Assembly (NCBI GenBank): GCA_964552235.1
Contig: CAZKGO010000004.1
Coordinates: 1-64,000 of the forward strand
Reading direction: 5' to 3'
Source: CAVTHK01 sp964552235
GTDB lineage: Bacteria; Spirochaetota; Spirochaetia; SZUA-6; CAVTHK01
Length of the DNA: 64,000 nucleotides
In this document: positions 1 to 8,890 of the stretch, one piece after another
Layout: every line of letters starts with the position of its first letter
Numbering within the stretch: the first letter of the stretch is position 1
The notes under the pieces: generated by a model
Databases searched by the model: none
What the model was told of the DNA's origin: nothing
The model's input: the letters and a program-made list of their open reading frames with translations, nothing else
Position numbers and translations under genes: made by a program

Positions 1-65
1 TTTTCTCCACATGCTCGTCCCCGGGGCGGATATCCACAACCTTTCAGCAGGACTATAACATGAGG
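1..65. promoter_or_regulatory. dnaA downstream spacer with two DnaA-box-like 9-mers
   Basis: This is the start of the spacer behind dnaA, where dnaN would be expected outside the window. It holds TTCTCCACA at 3-11 and ATATCCACA at 30-38. Each differs from the DnaA box TTATCCACA at one base. The gap between dnaA and dnaN is a common place for oriC or for DnaA-dependent control. The window edge cuts the region, so the full box array cannot be seen. Confidence 0.5.
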
Positions 66-1445
66 TTACGCATTTGTTCCATACTCGCGGATGCTCCGTT
101 TGAGCGCCGAAATGATCGGCTCGAGCGTCGAATCGGTCTTGATCCGGTTTTCCACCTTCTGGCAGCCGTACATGATGGTGGTGTGATCCCGGCCTCCGAA
201 CTCGATGCCGAGCTCGGTCGTCGAGTACTCGGTCATCTCGCGCGCGAGGTACATCGCGAGCTGGCGGGGAAAAGCGATCGCCTTAGTCCTCTTCTTGCCC
301 TTGAGGTCGCTCTGTGACAGGCCGAAGTACTCGGCCACGACCCGCTGGACGATGTCGACCGATATGCTCTTCTGGCGGGGGCTGGCGAACACGTCGCGAA
401 GCTGCTGCTGGGCGATCTCGAGGGTCATGGTGCGGCTGACGAGGTTGGCGTAGGCGACTAGCTTGGTGAGGGCGGCTTCGAGGTCGCGCACGTTCGTGGT
501 GATGTTGCGGCAGATCAGCTCCACGACCGCGTCGGGGATCTCGACGTGCTGCTCCTCGATCTTCTTGCGCAGGATCGCCACCCGGGTCTCGTAGTTGGGC
601 GGCTGGAGATCGACGTTGAGGCCGCGCTCGAAGCGGCTGCGCAGCCGCTCGGTGAGCTCGCGCAGCTCCGAGACCGGGCGGTCACAGGTAAAGACCATCT
701 GCCTGTTGGCGTTGTAGAGCGCCTCGAAGGTGTAGAACAACTCTTCCTGGGTCTGCGCCTTGCCCTGGAACATGTGGATGTCGTCGATCAGGAGCAGATC
801 CACCGAGCGGTACTTGCGCTTGAAGAGGTGGCTGGTCCGCTCCTTGATGGAGACGATGAACTCGTTGGTGAAGGTTTCGGCGGTGACGTACACGACCTTC
901 ATGTCGGGAAAGGCCACGTAGGCCGCGTTGCCTATGGCCTGGATCAGGTGAGTCTTTCCGAGGCCGACTCCTCCGTAGATGAGGCAGGGGTTGTACGTGG
1001 TTCCGGGGTTCTTCGCTATGGCGTAGGCGGCGTTGGCGGCGAAGGAGTTGTTCTCGCCGACCACGAAGCTTTCGAACACGTACTTGTCGTTGAGTTGGGG
1101 GTTGGCTGCCCTTCGGCCGGGGCGCCGCTTGGGCGATTCATGAGCGGCATCGGCGCGCCCTTCGGCGGCCGGCTGCGGCGATGCGGGCTTTTCTATGCGG
1201 AAGTCGATCTGGATCGGGTTGCCTAGCAGTTCGTGGAGCTTCTCCTCGATCAGCCGCAGATAGCGCTGCTGAATCTGGTCCTTGTAGAACGACGAAGGGA
1301 CGCTCAGGAACAGACGCGACTGCTCCGCCCCGCAGTAGCTCATGTTGCGGAACCACATCAGGAACTCCTGCTCGCTGATCTCCGCTGCTATCTGGCGTAC
1401 GGCTTCGTCCCACGCCGACGAGTAGTCCCACGATCGGTTCGCCAT
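66..1445 (-). CDS. dnaA: Chromosomal replication initiator protein DnaA
   Basis: DnaA is the AAA+ ATPase that binds DnaA boxes and melts oriC. The 459-residue protein has the full domain order: an N-terminal DnaB-contact domain (about 1-80), a short basic and proline-rich linker (about 85-118), an AAA+ core with Walker A GGVGLGKT at 158-165 and Walker B LLLIDDI at 217-223, and a C-terminal DNA-binding domain with the FGGRDHTTIMYG signature. A GGGGAG ribosome-binding site lies about 6 bases before the ATG. The gene is transcribed leftward, away from gyrB. Box-like sequences (1469-1477 and 1480-1488) lie just upstream of its own start, as expected for autoregulation. Length and motifs leave little doubt about the identity. 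Confidence 0.98.
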   Translation of the reverse strand: MANRSWDYSSAWDEAVRQIAAEISEQEFLMWFRNMSYCGAEQSRLFLSVPSSFYKDQIQQRYLRLIEEKLHELLGNPIQIDFRIEKPASPQPAAEGRADAAHESPKRRPGRRAANPQLNDKYVFESFVVGENNSFAANAAYAIAKNPGTTYNPCLIYGGVGLGKTHLIQAIGNAAYVAFPDMKVVYVTAETFTNEFIVSIKERTSHLFKRKYRSVDLLLIDDIHMFQGKAQTQEELFYTFEALYNANRQMVFTCDRPVSELRELTERLRSRFERGLNVDLQPPNYETRVAILRKKIEEQHVEIPDAVVELICRNITTNVRDLEAALTKLVAYANLVSRTMTLEIAQQQLRDVFASPRQKSISVDIVQRVVAEYFGLSQSDLKGKKRTKAIAFPRQLAMYLAREMTEYSTTELGIEFGGRDHTTIMYGCQKVENRIKTDSTLEPIISALKRSIREYGTNA

Positions 1446-1468
1446 CTTGCTCCCCGGTTTTCTTCAGT

Positions 1469-1488
1469 CTATGCACAGCTTGTCCACG
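1469..1488. promoter_or_regulatory. DnaA-box-like pair upstream of dnaA
   Basis: CTATGCACA at 1469-1477 matches TTATNCACA at 8 of 9 positions, and TTGTCCACG at 1480-1488 matches TTATCCACA at 7 of 9. They lie about 25-45 bases upstream of the dnaA ATG in the divergent dnaA/gyrB spacer. This position suits DnaA autorepression or an origin sub-region. A weaker 7-of-9 match (TTTCCCACA) lies at 1687-1695. Confidence 0.4.
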
Positions 1489-1579
1489 CTGTAGGAGGCT
1501 GCTCGGTGTCACGGTTCGATCGGCAGCTCGATCTCATCGAGTCTCTGCGACGACCACGTCTATTGCGCTCTCGTAATCT

Positions 1580-1602
1580 AATTCCTTTCAAATAAAGGAA
1601 TT
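1580..1602. repeat. Perfect 9-bp inverted repeat in the AT-rich core of the dnaA/gyrB spacer
   Basis: AATTCCTTT (1580-1588) and AAAGGAATT (1594-1602) form a perfect inverted repeat around a 5-base loop. It sits in the only clearly AT-rich patch (about 1571-1602) of an otherwise GC-rich spacer. It could be a protein-binding palindrome, part of a DNA-unwinding element, or a transcription stop between the divergent units. The rest of the roughly 400-base spacer (1446-1845) holds the box-like 9-mers and the gyrB promoter, and I see no gene in it. Confidence 0.55.
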
Positions 1603-1783
1603 GGCTGTGGAATCCATGCTCCTTTGGCGGACGATGCCGCCGGCACCGACAGCTCACTGGATCGTGCGGGAGCTGTTTCTCACAGCTTTCCCACAGCAGG
1701 CGCAGGGCGCGAGTGTAGCCTGACCGCTACCCGAATTCAAGCCAGGCTCGCATCTGCGCGCGGAATCCTGCAGACCGCTCACC

Positions 1784-1812
1784 TTTCCACGAATCCTCTT
1801 TCCCGGTATAAT
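1784..1812 (+). promoter_or_regulatory. Sigma-70-type promoter of gyrB
   Basis: A perfect TATAAT -10 box at 1807-1812 lies 17 bases after TTTCCA (1784-1789, 4 of 6 matches to TTGACA). The expected start near 1819 gives a leader of about 27 bases before the gyrB ATG. The promoter also argues against a longer GyrB that would begin upstream of it. Confidence 0.65.
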
Positions 1813-1845
1813 TTGGCTACTCGCCAAGAGACCACAGGACTGTCA

Positions 1846-3747
<1,902 letters not shown>

Positions 3748-3778
3748 GGCGTCATAGAACCGCAAGAGGAAATCACGA

Positions 3779-6244
3779 GTGGACGGCGACGGCAGAACGA
3801 TACCCCTGGCGATCGAGGACGAGCTGAGGGAGTCCTATCTCAACTACGCGATGTCGGTCATCGTGGCGCGGGCGCTGCCGGATGCGCGCGACGGCCTCAA
3901 GCCCGTCCATCGCCGGATCCTGTACGCCATGAACGAGCTGGGTCTGCGCAGCGACAGGCCCTACGTGAAGTGCGGGCGCATCGTCGGCGACGTGCTCGGC
4001 CGCTATCACCCCCACGGCGACGCGGCGATCTACGACTCCCTGGTGCGCATGGCGCAGGACTTCTCGCTGCGCTACCCACTGGTGCAGGGGCAGGGCAACT
4101 TCGGCTCCCTCGACGGCGATCCGCCTGCGGCGGTGCGCTACACCGAAGCGCGGCTGGAGCGCATCGCCGACGCGATGCTCGACGACATCGACGAGGAGAC
4201 CGTCGACTTCGTCGCCAACTATGACGACAGTCTCAAGGAGCCGCTGGTCCTGCCCGCGGCGCTCCCGAACCTGCTGGTCAACGGCTCCAGCGGCATCGCG
4301 GTCGGCATGGCCACGAACATGCCCCCGCACAACCTCGGCGAGGTCGCCGCGGCGATCATCGCCTGCATCGAAAACCCGGAAATTCCCGTACGCGACCTCA
4401 TGCGGTTCGTCAAGGGGCCCGATTTTCCCACGGGCGGAATCGTGCTCGGAGCCAGCGGTGTGCGTGACGCCTACCTGACCGGTCGCGGGCGGATCACCGT
4501 GCGAGGCAGGCTCACTCTCGACACCAGCAAGAGCGGCCGGGAGCGCATCATCGTCAGCGAGATCCCCTACATGGTGAACAAGGCCTCGCTGATGGCCCGC
4601 ATTGCCGAGATGGTCAACGAGAAGAAGATCGACGGCATCTCGGACCTGCGCGACGAGTCCGGCCGCAGCGATCCGGTTCGCATCATCATCGACCTCAAGA
4701 AAGGGGCGGTTCCCAAGGTCGTCATCAATCAGCTGTTCTCCCTCACGCCGCTGCAGACCAACTTCGGCGTGATCAACCTCGCCCTGGACGGCGGGCGGCC
4801 GCGGCTGATGAACCTTAAGGACCTCATCGTGGCCTTTGTCGCGCACCGCAAGCAGGTGGTGACGCGGCGCACTCAGTACGAGTTGCGCAAGGCCGAGGAG
4901 CGCGCCCACATCCTCCAGGGCCTCAAGATCGCCCTCGAGAACATCGACGCGGTGGTCGAGACGATCAAGACCTCCGCAGACGTGCAGACAGCCCGTGAGC
5001 GGCTAATGGCCCGCTTCTCGCTCTCGGAGATCCAGGCCAACGCGATCCTCGACATGCGCCTGCAGCGCCTGACGAGCCTGGAGACGAAAAAGATCGTCGA
5101 CGAGCTCGAGGCGCTGCTGGTGCGTGTTGCGGAGCTCAAGGACATCCTGGCCCACGAGGAGAAGATCTACGGGATCATAAAGGACGAGACGCGAGCCCTG
5201 GTCGAGAAGTACGGCGACGAGAGGCGCACCGAGATCGTGGCCGACGAGGTCGAAGCCTTTGACGCCGAGGACCTGATCCAGGAGGAAGACGTCGTCATCG
5301 TGATCTCACACCGCGGCCTCATCAAGCGCATGCCGGTGTCGGCCTACCGCAGGCAGAACCGGGGCGGCCGCGGCGTGTCGTCGATGAAGATGAACGACGA
5401 GGACTTCGTCGAGCAGTTCTTCGTGGCCTCGACCCACGACTATGTCCTTTTCGTGAGCAACGCGGGCAAGTCCTACTTCCTCAAAGCCTACGAGATCCCG
5501 GAGGGATCGCGGTTCGCGCGGGGGCAGTCGATCAAGGCGATGCTCTCGATCTCCCACGACGAGGAGATCGCCACCGTGCTTTCGCTCAAGGCGTTTTCGG
5601 AGGAGACGAACGTGCTGCTGGCCACGGCCCGTGGCGTCATCAAGAAGGTCGCCACCTCGCAGTTCGTCAACGCTCGCACCCGGGGCATCATCGCCATCAA
5701 CCTCGATGCCGGCGACCAGGTCGTGGCGGCCAAGCTTACGCACGGCAACGACGAGCTGATGTTGGTGACCCGCCGGGGCAAGGCGCTGCGCTTCCACGAG
5801 AGCTCGGTGCGCGCCATGGGCCGGGCCACGCGCGGGGTGACCGGCATCCGCCTGTCGAAAGAAGATGAGCTCACCGGGGTGCTCACGCTCAAGGAGTCGG
5901 CCCAGATTCTGCTGGTCTCGGCCAAGGGCTACGGCAAGCGCACCGACTGGTCGGAGTTCAGCCGGCACGGGCGGGGCACCGGCGGGCAGATATGCTACAG
6001 GGTCAACGAAAAGAGCGGCGAGGTCGTCGGAGCGCTCTCCGTAAGCGAGGGAGATGACCTGGTCTGCACGACGTCCCAGGGCAACCTGGTCAAGATGCAG
6101 ATGACCGACATCCCGGTGCAGGGCCGAAACGCCACCGGCGTACGCGTCGTGAACCTGGAGCAGCCGGATGTTGTGGTGGGAGTCGCCCGCGCGGCCAACG
6201 AGGAGCGAGGGGCGGAGGCAGCGCCCGGACCCGGGGGCGCGTAA
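3779..6244 (+). CDS. gyrA: DNA gyrase subunit A
   Basis: GyrA is the DNA-cleaving and DNA-wrapping subunit of gyrase. The 821-residue protein starts at a GTG placed 8 bases after AGAGGA. The catalytic tyrosine is Y121 in AAVRYTEAR. The quinolone-determining region reads GDAAIYDS: Ala82 stands where E. coli has Ser83, and Asp86 matches E. coli Asp87. The GyrA box QNRGGRG at 526-532 opens the C-terminal beta-pinwheel, so this is a true gyrase rather than a ParC. The gene follows gyrB in the same direction, probably as one operon. No strong terminator is visible after it. Confidence 0.97.
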   Translation: MDGDGRTIPLAIEDELRESYLNYAMSVIVARALPDARDGLKPVHRRILYAMNELGLRSDRPYVKCGRIVGDVLGRYHPHGDAAIYDSLVRMAQDFSLRYPLVQGQGNFGSLDGDPPAAVRYTEARLERIADAMLDDIDEETVDFVANYDDSLKEPLVLPAALPNLLVNGSSGIAVGMATNMPPHNLGEVAAAIIACIENPEIPVRDLMRFVKGPDFPTGGIVLGASGVRDAYLTGRGRITVRGRLTLDTSKSGRERIIVSEIPYMVNKASLMARIAEMVNEKKIDGISDLRDESGRSDPVRIIIDLKKGAVPKVVINQLFSLTPLQTNFGVINLALDGGRPRLMNLKDLIVAFVAHRKQVVTRRTQYELRKAEERAHILQGLKIALENIDAVVETIKTSADVQTARERLMARFSLSEIQANAILDMRLQRLTSLETKKIVDELEALLVRVAELKDILAHEEKIYGIIKDETRALVEKYGDERRTEIVADEVEAFDAEDLIQEEDVVIVISHRGLIKRMPVSAYRRQNRGGRGVSSMKMNDEDFVEQFFVASTHDYVLFVSNAGKSYFLKAYEIPEGSRFARGQSIKAMLSISHDEEIATVLSLKAFSEETNVLLATARGVIKKVATSQFVNARTRGIIAINLDAGDQVVAAKLTHGNDELMLVTRRGKALRFHESSVRAMGRATRGVTGIRLSKEDELTGVLTLKESAQILLVSAKGYGKRTDWSEFSRHGRGTGGQICYRVNEKSGEVVGALSVSEGDDLVCTTSQGNLVKMQMTDIPVQGRNATGVRVVNLEQPDVVVGVARAANEERGAEAAPGPGGA

Positions 6245-6353
6245 GCTCCTAGGGCCCGTCGGCGGGCGGCCCGGAAAGCGGCTCCGCGCAAGCGACCGGA
6301 CCCGCCTGGCCGAGACCGGCGGGATCCAAAGAAGCCGATCTTGAGCCGCCGAT

Positions 6354-6369
6354 TGTTTCCCGTGAAACA
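6354..6369. promoter_or_regulatory. parS site 1
   Basis: TGTTTCCCGTGAAACA matches the widely conserved parS consensus TGTTTCACGTGAAACA at 15 of 16 positions. It lies in the spacer between gyrA and parA, and parS sites commonly cluster near parAB and the origin. ParB should load here as a clamp. Confidence 0.85.
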
Positions 6370-6575
6370 CTGAGCGGTCTTGGAAGGGCGGGAACCTCCC
6401 GGAGCGCTCGCTGCGGTCTCGGCGCCAGCGAAAAGGGGCTCTGAGCAGCGGGCGCACTCGCGAAGCGGGTGGGCAGCGGCCCTGAACGGCACTCTCGAAG
6501 CGGCCGCGGAGCCCAGCGGGGTCTGGCGCTATCCTGGCGCGGGAGAGGAGCCTGGCTGAGCGCCTGCGGCGGTCG

Positions 6576-6591
6576 AGTTTCACGTGAAACA
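6576..6591. promoter_or_regulatory. parS site 2
   Basis: AGTTTCACGTGAAACA matches the parS consensus at 15 of 16 positions and keeps the perfect 14-base palindromic core (6577-6590). It is 222 bases from site 1 (start to start) and about 196 bases from the parA start. The rest of the 6245-6771 spacer is GC-rich and shows no convincing gene. Confidence 0.88.
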
Positions 6592-6715
6592 GGGCCAGCC
6601 CCGGGGTGGGCGGCGAGTGCCGTCGGGAGCCTCCGGCGGGCTCAAGATGGCCAGGGCGAATGCATGAGGGCGTCGCGCCGCGTTGCGTCAGGTGCAGCAG
6701 AGCCGTCCACGCTCG

Positions 6716-6744
6716 TTGCTAGCGGTCGGCTTTCCCTGTATGAT
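6716..6744 (+). promoter_or_regulatory. Likely promoter of parA-parB
   Basis: TTGCTA (6716-6721) is followed after 17 bases by TATGAT (6739-6744). The predicted start near 6751 gives a leader of about 21 bases before the parA GTG. It lies downstream of both parS sites, so ParB loaded at parS could spread across it. Confidence 0.55.
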
Positions 6745-6771
6745 CCCCGCGTCAAGGCAAGAGAGCACCTG

Positions 6772-7527
6772 GTGAGCAAGATCTACGTCGTGGCGAACCA
6801 GAAGGGCGGGGTCGGCAAGACCACAACCGCCGTGAACCTCGGAGCGTACCTTGCGGAAAAGGGCAAGCGCGTCCTGCTCGTCGACTTCGACCCCCAGTCG
6901 AACCTCTCCAGCGCTGTCGGAGCCGATACCTCCAGGCGAGGGGTCTACGAGTTGATCACCGGCCAGTGCGCGATCGGCGACGTCGTGCAGAAGACCAGCG
7001 TGGAGAACCTCCACATCGTGCCGTCGAGCATCCACCTGACCGGAGCCACCATCGAGCTGGTCGACGCCGAACGGCGCGAGTACTTTCTCAAGGAAGCGCT
7101 CGGGCAAGCGAGTCAGGAGTACGACTACGTATTCATCGACTGCCCGCCGTCGCTGGGGGTGCTGACACTCAACGGCCTGGTCGCCGCCCGTTACGTGCTG
7201 ATTCCCCTGCAGTGCGAGTACTTCGCTCTCGAAGGGCTCACCCTGCTGCTCAAGACCATCAACCAGGTGCAGAAGAGCCTGAACCCGGAGCTCGAGATCG
7301 GCGGGATCGTGTTCACGATGTACGACCGCAGGACCAGGCTCGCGCACGAAGTGGTGCAGGAGGTCACCGGCTACTTCAAGGAGCGCGTGTTCCGCACGAT
7401 CATCCCGCGCAACGTGCGCATCAGTGAGGCCCCTTCGTTCTCGAAGCCGATCAACCAGTACGATCGCGAGTGCCTGGGGGCGCGTAGCTACGAAAGCCTG
7501 GCCGACGAGGTGCTGGCCCATGCCTAA
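6772..7527 (+). CDS. parA: Chromosome-partitioning ATPase ParA (Soj type)
   Basis: ParA is a deviant Walker-A ATPase that positions ParB-parS complexes and hence the origin region. The 251-residue protein begins with a short N-terminus and the motif KGGVGKTT, followed by VLLVDFDPQ and FIDCPPSLG. The size fits chromosomal Soj/ParA with no extra N-terminal DNA-binding domain. I chose the GTG at 6772 because family homology starts immediately there and an AGAGAG-rich ribosome-binding site precedes it. The reading frame runs further upstream, but that part overlaps the promoter. The last 8 bases overlap parB, so the two genes are translationally coupled. Confidence 0.95.
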   Translation: MSKIYVVANQKGGVGKTTTAVNLGAYLAEKGKRVLLVDFDPQSNLSSAVGADTSRRGVYELITGQCAIGDVVQKTSVENLHIVPSSIHLTGATIELVDAERREYFLKEALGQASQEYDYVFIDCPPSLGVLTLNGLVAARYVLIPLQCEYFALEGLTLLLKTINQVQKSLNPELEIGGIVFTMYDRRTRLAHEVVQEVTGYFKERVFRTIIPRNVRISEAPSFSKPINQYDRECLGARSYESLADEVLAHA

Positions 7528-8404
7528 GAAGGTGCTCGGTAGGGGCATCGGTGCTCTGTTCAAGGAGCTCGACGTCGCGGATGCGAACGACGCGACGACG
7601 GTCCCGCTCAAGCAGCTCAAGCCCAACCCGTACCAGCCGCGCAGCCGTTTCCCGGACGAGGGCCTGAAGGAGCTGGCGGACTCGATCCGCGAAAAGGGCA
7701 TCATCCAGCCTCTCCTGGTCGAGGCGAGCGACGACGGCACCTACACGGTCATAGCCGGCGAGCGACGCCTGCGCGCCGCGAGGATCGCCGGCCTCAAGGA
7801 AGTCCCCGTTCTCGTGCGCCGCTTCTCGATGGTGGAGAAGATCGAGATCGCCCTCATCGAGAACATCCAGAGAGAGAACCTGACTCCGGTGGAGGAGGCC
7901 CAGGGCTACAGGAAGCTCATGGAGGCGGTCGAGCTCAGCCAGGAAGAAGTGGCCAGGCGCGTCGGCAAGGACCGCTCGACCGTGGCCAACAGCCTCAGGC
8001 TCCTCAAGCTGCCGCAGCCGATGCTCGAGGCCCTCGACAGCGGCGAGATCACCCCGGGTCACGCGAGAGCGATCCTCGCCCTCGTCAATCCGGCGGATCA
8101 GCAGCTTCTGTTCGAGCGCATCATGGACAAGGGGCTTTCGGTGCGTGAGGCCGAGATGCAGGTCCAGGAGTTGAGAGGCGGGCGCAGAGGCGGCGAGAGC
8201 AAGGGCGGCAGGCAGAGGCGGCCGCGCCGGCCCCTCGACCCATCGCTGGAGGAGGTGCGCCAGCGGCTCATCGACGGCCTCGGCACACGCGTCGATATCC
8301 GCGGTACGGCCCAACGCGGCAGGATCGAGATCACCTACTACAGCGCCGACGACCTCGAGCGCGTCCTCGATCTCCTGCCGGCGGGCAGGAGCGCCGAAAA
8401 ATAG
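7520..8404 (+). CDS. parB: Chromosome-partitioning protein ParB
   Basis: ParB is a CTP-dependent DNA clamp that loads at parS and spreads. The 294-residue protein shows the N-terminal ParB/CTP-binding motif GERRLRAARIAG, the ENIQRENLTPVEEAQGY segment, a helix-turn-helix (EVARRVGKDRSTVANSL), an arginine-rich linker (about residues 215-237) and a short C-terminal dimerisation region. The ATG overlaps the parA stop region by 8 bases. Two parS sites upstream of parA complete the system. Confidence 0.95.
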   Translation: MPKKVLGRGIGALFKELDVADANDATTVPLKQLKPNPYQPRSRFPDEGLKELADSIREKGIIQPLLVEASDDGTYTVIAGERRLRAARIAGLKEVPVLVRRFSMVEKIEIALIENIQRENLTPVEEAQGYRKLMEAVELSQEEVARRVGKDRSTVANSLRLLKLPQPMLEALDSGEITPGHARAILALVNPADQQLLFERIMDKGLSVREAEMQVQELRGGRRGGESKGGRQRRPRRPLDPSLEEVRQRLIDGLGTRVDIRGTAQRGRIEITYYSADDLERVLDLLPAGRSAEK

Positions 8405-8444
8405 AGTGACAGCAGGAGCCGGGGGCCCACGAGCTGGCCGTGCG

Positions 8445-8473
8445 TTGACAATCGGAGGGGCGGGAACTATAGT
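8445..8473 (+). promoter_or_regulatory. Strong promoter of the tRNA-Ser / SRP RNA unit
   Basis: A consensus TTGACA (8445-8450) and TATAGT (8468-8473) are separated by exactly 17 bases. The expected start near 8480 lies a few bases before the first tRNA. It probably drives both tRNA genes and the SRP RNA to the T-run at 8815-8820. Confidence 0.8.
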
Positions 8474-8486
8474 AGGCATGCCTTCG

Positions 8487-8575
8487 GGAGAGGTGTCCGA
8501 GCGGTCTAAGGAGGCGGTCTTGAAAACCGCTGTGGGGCAATCGCTCCACCGTGGGTTCGAATCCCACTCTCTCCG
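8487..8575 (+). tRNA. tRNA-Ser (anticodon TGA)
   Basis: The 89-base sequence folds as a class II tRNA. The acceptor stem GGAGAGG pairs with TCTCTCC (one G-T pair). The anticodon arm GCGGT/ACCGC has loop CTTGAAA, giving anticodon TGA. There is a long variable arm, and the T-arm GTGGG/CCCAC has loop TTCGAAT. The discriminator base is G and CCA is not encoded. Long variable arm plus G discriminator fits serine. Confidence 0.96.
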
Positions 8576-8593
8576 GATAAGACGACAGCCAGA

Positions 8594-8684
8594 GGAGAGA
8601 TGACCGAGAGGCCGAAGGTGCACGCTTGGAAAGCGTGTGTACTCGTACAAACGGGTACCGAGGGTTCGAATCCCTCTCTCTCCG
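8594..8684 (+). tRNA. tRNA-Ser (anticodon GGA)
   Basis: This is a second class II tRNA of 91 bases. The acceptor stem GGAGAGA/TCTCTCC is fully paired. The anticodon arm CACGC/GCGTG has loop TTGGAAA, giving anticodon GGA. It has a long variable arm, a T-arm GAGGG/CCCTC, a G discriminator and no encoded CCA. It follows the TGA isoacceptor by 18 bases and is probably co-transcribed. Confidence 0.96.
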
Positions 8685-8687
8685 TAG

Positions 8688-8814
8688 CCCCCATTAGCGT
8701 TGATGACCAGGCCCTACGCTGCCGGCGGCTGCCCAACCCCGTCAGGACCGGAAGGTAGCAGCGGTAAGCAGCATTCCGGTGAGCCGTACCAGGTCTGGTC
8801 GGAGCTAACGGGGG
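8688..8814 (+). ncRNA. ffs: Signal recognition particle RNA (small bacterial type)
   Basis: The core holds the SRP RNA apical signature GTCAGGACCGGAAGGTAGCAGC-like sequence near 8745-8763, with the GGAAG tetraloop region and the internal AGCAG bulge that bind Ffh. The ends pair: CCCCCATTAGC at the 5' end with GCTAACGGGGG at 8804-8814. A run of six T residues follows (8815-8820), so the closing stem doubles as an intrinsic terminator. The position between tRNA-Ser and dnaX is a common bacterial arrangement. Confidence 0.92.
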
Positions 8815-8821
8815 TTTTTTG

Positions 8822-8850
8822 TTGACATTACCCTTGCCGCGTACTACGCT
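8822..8850 (+). promoter_or_regulatory. Possible promoter of dnaX-ybaB-recR
   Basis: A consensus TTGACA at 8822-8827 lies directly after the SRP RNA T-run. The best-spaced -10 candidate is TACGCT (8845-8850), only 3 of 6 matches. The strong -35 and the position support a promoter, but the -10 is weak. Confidence 0.45.
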
Positions 8851-8890
8851 CGGCCTGTTCAGCGTCGACGGGTCTATTTGGTAAATCTCT

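Noticed and set aside
1624..1845. 74-codon upstream extension of GyrB
   Set aside because: It has no homology to GyrB and lies across the predicted gyrB promoter with a perfect TATAAT.
6469..6771. 101-codon upstream extension of ParA
   Set aside because: It spans a parS site and the predicted promoter. ParA homology starts at the GTG 6772.
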